A model generated the notes under the pieces. The model saw only the letters and a list, made by a program, of their open reading frames with translations. It searched no databases and was not told the DNA's origin. A stretch of DNA of 64,000 bases from Fremontodendron californicum (Eukaryota > Streptophyta > Magnoliopsida > Malvales > Malvaceae), in the NCBI GenBank assembly GCA_030761205.1, contig JAULJL010000015.1, positions 12,901,501 to 12,965,500 on the forward strand. Direction: 5' to 3'. Position 1 is the first letter of the stretch, and each line of letters opens with the position of its first letter. Positions 48,594-58,654 of the stretch are shown in pieces. The position numbers and the translations under genes are program-made.

Positions 48594-48984
48594 TATTGCT
48601 GAGAATCAGGAATCAGGTAAAGATAAAATAGAAAATAATTTTGTCCGGTCAGTAAAATCACATGTGAAGGATAGAAAGGGAGAATTTTCTTCATTTTTTC
48701 TTCATTTTTTTTTTCATTTTTGTAAACAGCAAAATAAAAGGATTTGTCCTTAAATTGAGTTCCCTGACTAATCAAGACTCGACCCCTTCTTAAGGAAAAG
48801 AGTTCGATTTACAAGAGAAGAAAATACCTCGACAGAGATCTCGGGGCCTTATCTTATCTTGGTGCGATTTTGTATAAAAACAGTAAGACTTGTCCCTAAA
48901 TTGAGTTTTCTGACTAATCAATGCTCAACCTGTCTTAAAGAAATGAGTTCGATTTGCAAGAGTTCGATTTGCAAGAGAAGACAA
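48594..48984 (-). mobile_element. Internal remnant of the Gypsy-type element with a duplicated block
   Basis: About 390 bp lies between the polypurine tract and LINE copy 2. A block with TTGTCCTTAAATTGAGTT, CTGACTAATCAA and GAGTTCGATTTACAAGAG (from 48742) is repeated about 148 bp later (from 48890). GAGTTCGATTTGCAAGAG is then doubled again at 48945-48979. No protein is visible. Confidence 0.5.
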
Positions 48985-51302
48985 TAGCAGAGACTAGTGT
49001 CATAAGACACTAAGTCAAACCAAATTAGCCCCCAGATAAATCACAGTTCAAATCACCCTTGACAAAAAATAGCTTACGGAATATAGATTCCAATAACACC
49101 CATTGGCCTATTCAAATTAAATAAACCCCATACAAACATGAGAAAACCAATCTGCAGATCCTTTACACAACATATTACCACCAAGCCATTAGCTCCGTTT
49201 CTCTTTTAACCCTTGCTTTGGCTAAGGAGTAAGGCGTCTGCTAATCTATTAGCCTCCCTATAATATAAATCTTGTGTAGTGTCACATTGCCAATCATGGA
49301 CCATAATCTGTCAATCTTCACGAATACCTTCCACAATCTCCAAGGCCGCGTCTTTCTATTGTTACACCAATTAACCGCTATTATCGAATTAGATTCAATT
49401 TCTAAACCCTGCCCTTTATATCTTTCATTTTGCACGAACTTTTGGAGGGCACATTTGAGGGCGATCAGTTCTGCTGCACTTGGGTCCATATCTTCCAATG
49501 GACAAGAGAAGACAGCAAGTATTGCACCCTTGGCATATCTCAAAATACCACCACATCCTGTCGGCCTAGACTGTCCTCTCCAAGAGCTATCCACATTGAA
49601 TTTGAGAAGTTCCTATTCAGGGGGATCCAATAACTTAAAATTCTATCAAAGCTAGTAGTAGGTTTCTGACAGCAAGAAGTAGGATCGCTCCAACACCTCG
49701 ACTCTATCCATAATTCCTCCTTTTCAACAGATTTAATCCAATAAGCAGATCGAAGTTTCCCAAGAAAAAGAAGCTCATCCCTATTGAGTTTTTTATGATC
49801 AAAGACCACCTCATTCATCGTTAACCAAATTGACCAAAAAGCTGCAGCCACCGATGCTACCCACCACTCTCTCAAAACATTGTAAAATGACATCTCTAAA
49901 CATTGCAATAAGAACTGTCTTACAAATAATGGTTGACACCAATTTATATTCCACCAGCTAAGGAATTCACACCAGAATTGGTACATCCATGGACATGCAA
50001 AAAATACATGATTCATATCCTCCTAATTCAGATATCACCAAGGGCATAGACAGCTTGTTTCTGATAAAGGTAATCTCTAGTTTTGAAGAAAGTTTTAGTT
50101 GGAATTCTATCCATGATAACTAACCACAAGAAGCATTGTACTTTTGTTGGAATCTTTAGCTTCCATAAGTGACTCAACTCCGGCAAATCAAAAATGTCAT
50201 TAGATTGAATGAGTAAATTCAACATCTTTTTCACTGTGAATGTGCCTTTACTGTCAAATTCCCACACAATTTGATCTCTCCGAGAAGGAAACAGGTAGAC
50301 GTCTTCAAGGAGTGAGCAAAGCTCCTTTATCCACCTATTCTTTTTGTCCATCAATGGTCTTGAAAAGAAAGCATGCCAATAATTATGATTGAAATAGTTA
50401 TTCAAAGAATGTTCCACCATTTTTGCATTTCTATCCCTCGCCAAACGAAACAGTTTTGGAAACACAGTTTGGAACGTTTATCCTCACACCATTTATCAAG
50501 CCAAAACAGAATATCATTCCCATTCCCCACCATCCATCGGCAACTTTCCATTCCAATTTATGAATTAACAAATTCATCATTAGCAAGGTTCGTCGCATCT
50601 CTCTAAACTGCTGACATGTTCCTTAATTTCTCTTTGCAAGGAAGCCAGTTTTGAATATCAAATCCATATTTCGCATTAATCAGCTTACGCCACAGAGAGT
50701 TGGGTTCTGTCATGTATCTCCACCACCACTTAGCCAACAAAGATGAGTTTTTAATGTTAAGATCAGGGACGTTGAGCCCACCTTGTTTCTTTGGCTTACA
50801 CTCCTTTTTCCAGCATATCTTAGCCATTTTCTTCTGCTTTCCGCCTCCTCCCCATAGGAATGATCTTCTGATCTTATCAATCTCCTTAATGACTCCTTTA
50901 GGCACTTTAAAAATTGACATTTAATATACCGGGAGATTTGAGAGTACATAAGTAATGAGGACCAACCTACCTCTAAAGGATAAGTACTTCATTTTCCATA
51001 AGGCTAGATTCGCTTTGATTTTCTGGATCATAGGGTTCCCCACACTCATTCTCCTAGGATTAGTTCCCATTGAAATACCAAGAAAGGTGAAAGGAAGAAA
51101 ACCAACCCTACAACCGCACACAAATCCAAAGTTTTGTAATTTGGATTCGTTAACTCCAACAGAGTATAGAAAAGATTTTTTGAAGTTTATTTTTAACCCC
51201 GAACACAATTCAAAACATCTTAACATTTCTTGATATTGATAAGGAACTCTAACTTAGCTTCTAAGAAGAGAATATTATCATCCGCGAATTATAGATGCGA
51301 GC
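48985..51302 (-). mobile_element. 5'-truncated L1-type LINE, copy 2
   Basis: A close relative of copy 1, in the same orientation and longer at the 5' side. On the minus strand the reverse transcriptase FADD motif (51277-51288) is preceded directly by an in-frame TAA (51289-51291) where a Leu codon is usual. Then follow GLKINFKKS, FTFLGISMGTNPRR, LALWKMKYLSFRGRLVLI, the zf-RVT connector and RNase H (CGGILRYAKG, SAAELIALKCAL, IESNSIIAVN). The third acidic residue of RNase H is Asn here, so that domain would be inactive. No A-tail is seen at its 3' side. Several frameshifts are present. Confidence 0.85.
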
Positions 51303-51938
51303 TTTTATATAAGCTAGAGAATAACTTTTAAAAAGTTAAAGAGGAAAAAAGTGCAAAGAAATTTCTAAAGACAAAGCAAAGCAAGCAGAAACTTCTAAGC
51401 AACTCGGCAAAAGAGAAAGAAGAAATTGAACTTTGAAGAAGAGTTTGTGATAGTTCCTTTTTTTATGTGATTATTTTTCTTGATTTAATATATTTTTGGA
51501 ATTTAAAACATTGTTTTGAATGATGGTTGTTTGGGTTTTTCTCTGATCGTGGATTCCTTTTGTTTTTTTTTCCTTCAAAATTGTGGTTTCCAGATTTAAA
51601 ACAAAAAATACAAACCCTTCCAACCGTGTCTAAAAATGTGTTGACCGTGTCTAATATGTTTTTTATTTTGTCGTATTCTTGCATATCAGATACAAACTCT
51701 GTCATGTGTCCATATGAAACACGTATTTGACAGCGGTATGAGAGAGAATAAACGGACCAAAAAATAATGGATTGACTCCTAATTCAGTAAATGGCGTGTC
51801 AAATGCTTCGTAGATATGGTATATAAGTGAAATGTATCCTTTGACAAGAAGTTGAAATGACTCATGTTATACTATTCATGCTTAGCAAACTCTCATTATA
51901 TATATACGAGCTAGACGTATCCATGGATTTGGCTGCAG
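51303..51938. other. Non-coding stretch between LINE and CACTA-like end
   Basis: I see no gene or recognised element. Short Phe/Lys-rich frames on both strands at 51463-51730 lack any domain. Confidence 0.35.
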
Positions 51939-52410
51939 CACTACAATATAGTAGGCTATTACCGGCGGTAAAAATTTAGTGACGTTTACAAAAAGCATTG
52001 TAAAATGCGTCGCGAAAAACGACGCCTGAGAATTTGTTGGTGTTTTGAACCTAAACGTAGTGTTGTTTGTGGGGATATTTATCGGGGTTTATAAACGCCA
52101 ACGAAGGACTCAATTGGGTTATTATATGAGTTCAAGTAGCGGTGTTTGTTAAAGTAAAATGCAGCTAACGTAAGAAATTTAGCCGTGTTTTTGAATGACA
52201 ATAAATTTTTTTTACCCCAAACCGATCTTGACCTTTTCGATTCTCCATTTAGTTTTTTTTTTCTTAAATCAACCCCTAAAAACCAAAAATCTAAAAGTAA
52301 AGTCTTCCAAAAAAAAAACTCAAAAAAACTTCCGGGTGCTGCTCTAAAAGGGTTGAATTTTACTATGTTTTCCCCTTCTATTTCCTCTTCCTACTCATCA
52401 AATTTGAAGT
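51939..52410 (+). mobile_element. CACTA-like transposon end
   Basis: CACTACAATATAGTAGG is followed by short GC-containing units typical of subterminal regions (TACCGGCGGTAAAAATT, GCGTCGCGAAAAACGACGCC, ATCGGGGTTTATAAACGCC). CACTA elements begin CACTACAA. The inverse end (TTGTAGTG) was not found, so this is a fragment or a chance likeness. Confidence 0.4.
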
Positions 52411-53090
52411 CATGATGTCTCGTACAACCAATCTAATCTAAAACCCTAAGAGAGAGAAAATTTATCTCACTTCCCTTTTCATTTTTTTTTGGTTGTGTTT
52501 TTTCTTTGTTGCTGGTTATGAACTTATGATGATGCTAGATTATTTTTTTTGGCATTTTCGAGGGTGGAAACATTGGTGCTTGGCTTTGGTCCGTTTGGAG
52601 GATAAAATCGTCCAAAATTTTTTGATGATTATTCATTGCCACTTAGAATAGCCATTCTGATGGTAGACCTCAAAATGATTGTTCCTTGTTTTTGAAGAAT
52701 AGCTCTAGAATGTCTATTATGAGGTGGAATAGCTATTGTTTTTAACCAAACCTTTGAATCCCGCTTCTCACAATGAAATAAAAGGGAGAATGAAATAATC
52801 ATTCTTCTTGTGACATTTTTTAAAAAAATATTCATATTTATGAATATTTTTAAAAATATTAATATTTTTTATGTCAATATTGCATAAAAAAATTAGATAG
52901 AATTTTTTATTGAAAATCATATTATCCTATTTATTTATTTTTTCTGGATTTATATTATCATACGTGTGACATTTTTAAAAAATATAAATATAAATATTTT
53001 TTATGTCAATATGACATAAAAAGAAAAAGTTAAGATGAAATATTTTATTTTCATCCTTACATACTAGAATCGTAAAAAAAGGTGATAAAT

Positions 53091-53126
53091 ATAAAATAAA
53101 ATAAAATAAAATAAAATAAAATAAAA
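53091..53126. repeat. (ATAAA)n microsatellite
   Basis: About seven perfect pentanucleotide units. Confidence 0.9.
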
Positions 53127-53146
53127 TGATATATATTTATTTATTT

Positions 53147-53168
53147 ATTCTCCTCCAATCTAATCTAG
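53147..53168 (+). repeat. 22-bp direct repeat, copy 1 (partner 54741-54762)
   Basis: TTCTCCTCCAATCTAATC with flanking bases (22 bp in all) is exactly repeated at 54741-54762. The pair brackets the Helitron-like segment and one MITE. Confidence 0.85.
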
Positions 53169-53204
53169 CACAATGATAAATTCTACTTTTTTTTTTGTGT
53201 AATG

Positions 53205-53520
53205 AAGATAAAATTGGATCGGGATTTAAATCAATAAATTTTTCGATTATCAATCTAATAGGTTGAATCGATCTATTTAATTAAAAAAATTTAATATTAA
53301 ATAAATAATTTAATATTAAATAAGTAATAAATATATAAATAATTAATAAAAATTTCATTTAATTTAATGATATAATCTTTAATATAAAATTAAGAGATTA
53401 AATAATTAAATCTCGTAATGTAAAAAAAATATTTAAGAAATAACTATTTTTTATCAATTTTATCTAATTTTTTCTTAATTTTTAATCTATTTTTTTCAAA
53501 TTCAATAAATTATCGATTTT
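53205..53520. mobile_element. AACCGGT-type MITE, copy 3 (degraded)
   Basis: Shares the family centre (TTAATGATATAATCTTTAAT, then TTAAATCTCGTAATG) and the TTTTTCGATTATCAATC left part with copies at 24056 and 25769. Ends are eroded. Confidence 0.45.
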
Positions 53521-53642
53521 ATATCACACCTGTGACATTTTTAAAAATATAAATATTTTTTATGTTAATATGACATAAAAAAAAGATTTGGATGAAATAT
53601 TTTATTTTTATCTGTACATACTAGAATTGTAAAAAAAATGAT

Positions 53643-53662
53643 TATATATATATATATATATA
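53643..53662. repeat. (AT)n microsatellite
   Basis: About ten AT units, directly before the Helitron-like start. Confidence 0.85.
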
Positions 53663-53663
53663 A

Positions 53664-54740
53664 ACTATATTAAAAAAATCCCCTAATGGGGTTTAAGCTT
53701 GACACGTGTCGAGCTTCTTTGCTCGACATGTGGCAAGGGTTTTTTTTTTATTTAAAAAAAATAGTTTTAGTTTTTTATTAAGTTTTTTTATTTATTTATT
53801 TTATTTTTAAATAATGTATTTATTTTAAAGGGGTTAGTCCACAGGTTGACTTACGGGTCGATTTAGAATTCGTACTCGATCCGTTCGAGAAAAAAATTAA
53901 AATTATTTTTATTAATCATTTTTAGTTTTTAATTTTATTTTATTTTTAAATAATGTATTTAAAGGGGTTGGTTCACACGTTGACTTACGAGTTGATTTAA
54001 GATCCGTACTCGATCCACTCGGAAAAAATATTTTATTAATTATTTTTATTAATTATTTTATTTTATTTTTAATGATGTATTAAAGGGGTTGGTCCGCACG
54101 TTGATTTGCAGAACGAATTAAGATTCATACCCGACCCATTCAGATTTTTTTTATTAATTATTTTAATTTTAATTTAAATGATGTATTTAAAAGGTTGATC
54201 CACATGTTGACTCGTGGATCGATTTAGGATCCGTACCCAACCCGCTAGGAAAAAAAATATAAATAAACTTGCTGCTAATCAGTGTGACACACGTGTTAAG
54301 CTCATTTGTTTGATTGTTGCTGCTAATCAGTGTGATACACGTGTTCAGTTTTTTTGCTTAACGATGAGTTTTTTTTTTTTACTTTTACTTTTTTTAGTTT
54401 TTAATTTTAAGTCAATTCAAGGAGAGAATAAAATACAAACCACAATTTTATTTTGTTATTTTTCACTAATCATTTTTTTCCTCTTATAAATAAAAATATA
54501 CATTATACAATAAGGTCTAAATAATTTCAAAAAATACATATAAATAATATTTGAAAATATATTTATATTACGTCATTTATAAATAAATAAATTTATAAAT
54601 TTAATTTTTATGACTAAAAAATATAATTATAATTAAAAATAAAAAATTGAAATAAAAAATTATTATATAATAAAATTGAATTTAATTTATTAAAAAATTA
54701 TAAAAAAATTTAAAAGAACCCCAGCTAAACGCGAGGCTTA
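53664..54740 (+). mobile_element. Helitron-like segment (candidate)
   Basis: Begins with ACTATATTAAAAAAATCCCC followed by a GACACGTGTC palindrome, which resembles 5' ends of plant Helitrons (TATTAAA then ACACGTGTC). Near the right side CCCCAGCTAAACGCGAGG could be a weak 3' hairpin. There is no RepHel protein. Inside are four tandem units of about 120-135 bp (see 53827) and two of about 44 bp with GCTAATCAGTGTGACACACG. The end motifs are suggestive only. Confidence 0.35.
53827..54250 (+). repeat. Four tandem units of about 120-135 bp
   Basis: Each unit has AAAGGGGTTGGTCCACACG, TTGACTTACGGGTCGATTTA and GATCCGTACTCGATCCG, then an A/T spacer. Starts lie near 53827, 53960, 54083 and 54190. Confidence 0.75.
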
Positions 54741-54860
54741 ATTCTCCTCCAATCTAATCTAGGTCAGTGGGAGGGTTCTACCGTGAGTTCTTTAGAAAAA
54801 GCTTTTGGTAGGCTCCAAATTAGAAAATCTGAGTAGCAGGTTACCAGGTCACCATTTTTT

Positions 54861-57800
54861 ACATATAAACATAACTGAAATCACATATAAACATGATAAA
54901 TTACATATCAACATGAGAAATTACATATAAACATGACAAACATGAGAAATTACATATAAACTTGACGAATTACATATAAACATGACAAATTACATATGAA
55001 AAATTACATATAAACATGACGAATTACATATAAACTTGACAAATTACATATAAACTTGAAAAATTACATATAAAAATTACCAAATGACAATTACATATGA
55101 AGATGACAAATTACATATAAACATGAACAATTACATATAAACATGACAAATTACATATAAACATGACAAACATGAAAAATTACATATAAACATGACAAAT
55201 TACATATAAACTTGACGAATTACATATAAACATGACAAATTACATATGAACATTACAAATTCACGAATTACATATAAACATAAGAAATTACATATAAACT
55301 TGACGAGTTACAATAAACATGACAAATTACATATAAACATTACAAATTCACGAATTACATATAAACATGAGAAATTACATATAAACTTGACAAATTACAT
55401 ATAAACATGACAAATTCTCGAATTACATATAAACATGACAAATTACATATAAACTTGACGAATTACATATAAACATGACAAATTACATATAAACATGAAA
55501 AATTCACGAATTACATATGAACATGACAAATTACATATAAACTTGACGAGTTACATATAAACATGACAAATTACATATAAACATGACAAATTTACGAATT
55601 ACATATAAACATGACAAATTACATATAAACTTGACAAATTCACGAATTACATATGAACATGACAAATTACATATAAACTTGACGAGTTACATATAAACAT
55701 GACAAATTACATATAAACATGACAAATTCACGAATTACATATGAACATGACAAATTACATATAAACATGACAAATTACATATAAACTTGACGAATTTACG
55801 AATTACATATAAACATGAGAAATTACATATAAACTTGACGCGTTACATATAAACATGACAAATTACATATAAACATTACAAATTCACGAATTACATATAA
55901 ACATGACAAATTACATATAAACTTGACGAATTACATGTAAACATGACAAATTACATATAAACATGACAAATTCGTGAATTACATATAAACATGACAAATT
56001 ACATATAAATTTGACGAGTTACATATAAACATGACAAATTACATATAAAGATGACAAATTCACGAATTACATATAAACATGACAAATTACATATAAACTT
56101 GACGAATTACATATAAACATGACAAATTACATATAAACTTGACAAATTCACGAATTACATATGAACATAACAAATTACATATAAACTTGACGAGTTACAT
56201 ATAAAGATGACAAATTACATATAAACATAACAAATTCACGAATTACATATAAACATGACAAATTATATATAAACTTGACGAATTACATGTAAACATGACG
56301 AATTACATATAAACTTGTCAAATTCACGAATGACATTTGAACATGACAAATTACATATAAACTTGACGAGTTACATATAAACATGACAAATTACATATGA
56401 ACATTACAAATTCACGAATTATGAGAAATTACATATAAACTTGACAAATTACATATAAACATGACAAATTTTTGAATTACATATAAACATGACAAATTAC
56501 ATATAAACTTGACGAATTACATATAAACATGACAAATTACATATAAACATGACAAATTCACGAATTACATATGAACATGACAAATTACATATAAACTTGA
56601 CGAATTACATATAGACATGACAAATTACATATAAACTTGACGAATTACATATAAACATGACAAATTACATATGAACATTACAAATTCACGAATTACATAT
56701 AAACATGAGAAATTACATATAAACTTGACAAATTACATATAAACATGACAAATTACATATAAACATGACAAATTCACGAATTACATATAAACATGACAAA
56801 TTACATATAAACTTGACGAATTACATATAAACATGACAAATTACATATAAACTTGACAAATTCACGAATTACATATGAACATGACAAATTACATATAAAC
56901 TTGACGAGTTACATATAAACATGACAAATTACATATGAACATTACAAATTCACGAATTACATATAAACATGACAAATTACATATAAACTTGACGAATTAC
57001 ATATAAACATGACAAATTCTCGAATTACATATAAACATGACAAATTACATATAAACTTGACGAATTACATATAAACATGACAAATTACATATAAACATGA
57101 CAAATTCACGAATTACATATGAACATGACAAATTACATATAAACTTGACGAATTACATATAAACATGACAAATTACATATAAACATGACAAATTTACGAA
57201 TTACATATAAACATGACAAATTACATATAAACTTGACGAGTTACATATAAACATGACAAATTACATATAAACATGACAAATTCACGAATTATATATAAAC
57301 ATGACAAATTACATATAAACTTGACGAATTACATATAAATATGACAAATACATATAAACTTGACAAATTCATGAATTACATATGAACATGACAAATTATA
57401 TATAAACTTGACGAGTTACATATAAACATGACAAATTACATATGAACATTACAAAATCACGAATTACATATACACATGACAAATTACATATAAACTTGAC
57501 GAGTTACATATAAACATGACAAATTACATATAAACATGACAAATTCTCGAATTACATATAAACATGACAAATTACATATAAACATGACAAATTCACGAAT
57601 TACATATAAACATGACAAATTACATATAAACTTGACGAGTCACATATAAACATGACAAATTAAATATAAACATGACAAATTCTCGAATTACATATAAACA
57701 TGACAAATTACATATAAACTTGACGAGTTACATATAAACATGACAAATTACATATAAACATGACAAATTCACGAATTATATATAAACATGACACATTACA
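54861..57800. repeat. 2.9-kb minisatellite, 20-bp monomer in an 88-bp higher-order unit
   Basis: About 145 tandem copies of a 20-bp monomer, ACATATAAACATGACAAATT, with variants CTTGACGAATT, CTTGACGAGTT, CATTACAAATT and CATATGAACATG. From about 55250 the variants recur in a fixed order: an AACATG monomer, an AACTTGACG monomer, two more AACATG monomers, then an 8-bp CACGAATT insert. This gives an 88-bp higher-order unit (4 x 20 + 8). The first 400 bp lack the regular order and copies at the far right decay. Stops occur in all frames. It ends about 850 bp before the transposase gene. Confidence 0.93.
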
Positions 57801-58654
57801 TTTGATCACTTAACATATTAACGTGCTAAATTAAATATAAATATAATAAATTACATATTAAATTACATATTAAATATTTCAAGATATGTAATATGTTTAG
57901 AAATTTTGTTTTTATCACTTAACATTAATATAAATCATTATTGATTTATTTACTGATAAAATAACTTTATTTGAACTTAAATAGACATATTCAATGGGAT
58001 AATATTGCTTCACCGACTTCGTTTAAATTGTTAACAGAGAATGAATATGTTAGGTGAAGATAATTAATGACATTGTTTAAATATGTTTCTCTATATTCAA
58101 TGCATTCTTTAATTGTCAACTACTTTAGTTTTAGCTGAGATATGGGTTTTGTTAGTTCAAAATTGTTAGCTGAGACAGGTTTTTCTTCTAGCAAAGAGCA
58201 ACAGACGGGGTTTACTTTCAGCTCAGCCTTATTAGTTAAAAACTTGTGATTTTTTGGGCTTTTTTTGAAGCACATTATTGAAGCAAATATTCCATACAAA
58301 GGTTAGTATACAATGTTTAAGTTATATAATTTTCATGGAATCAGTTTTTTTACTTGTTATAAAATGTGTAATATTCATAAATATTTTCATGGGTTAGTGA
58401 ATAGAATGTTTAACTAATACAATTTTCATGGAACCGGTTATTTTAATTATTATAAAATATATAATATTCATAATTGCATATTTTCATGGGTAGTGATTTT
58501 CATGGGTTAGTGAATAGAATGTTTAAGTAATAGCATTTACATGGAACCGTTAATTTTACATGTTATAAAATATATAAATTTTAAGTAATACAATTTAATT
58601 TTTTGCCTTTACAAGATATATGTTTTTTTTGTTTTGTTTTTCTTCAGAATTTTA
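57801..58654 (+). other. Leader/promoter region of the transposase gene
   Basis: AT-rich DNA without a gene. At 58311-58590 it holds three tandem copies of a roughly 93-112-bp unit with GAATGTTTAAGTAATA, TTTTCATGGAACC and GTTATAAAATATATAA. A splice-acceptor-like TTTTTCTTCAG ends at 58647, just before the first ATG (58655), suggesting a 5' UTR intron. Confidence 0.45.
58311..58590 (+). repeat. Three tandem copies of a roughly 100-bp unit before the transposase gene
   Basis: Unit starts near 58311, 58404 and 58516, each with ATGTTTAA, TTTCATGGAA and TTATAAAATATATAA-like pieces. Confidence 0.7.

Larger units (their letters stand above)
52790..53650. repeat. Degenerate tandem copies with TATGACATAAAAA units
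   Basis: A block with GTGACATTTTTAAAAA, TATTTTTTATGTCAATAT and ACATACTAGAATCGTAAAAA appears at about 52960-53090 and again at 53520-53640, with an eroded third at 52790-52920. A third AACCGGT-type element and an (ATAAA)n run separate the first two. Confidence 0.6.

Noticed and set aside
49272..49655. 127-codon plus frame
   Set aside because: Antisense of the LINE RNase H domain on the minus strand.
54861..57800. CRISPR-like repeat array
   Set aside because: There are no unique spacers: the whole array is variants of one 20-bp monomer, and the context is a plant nuclear genome.
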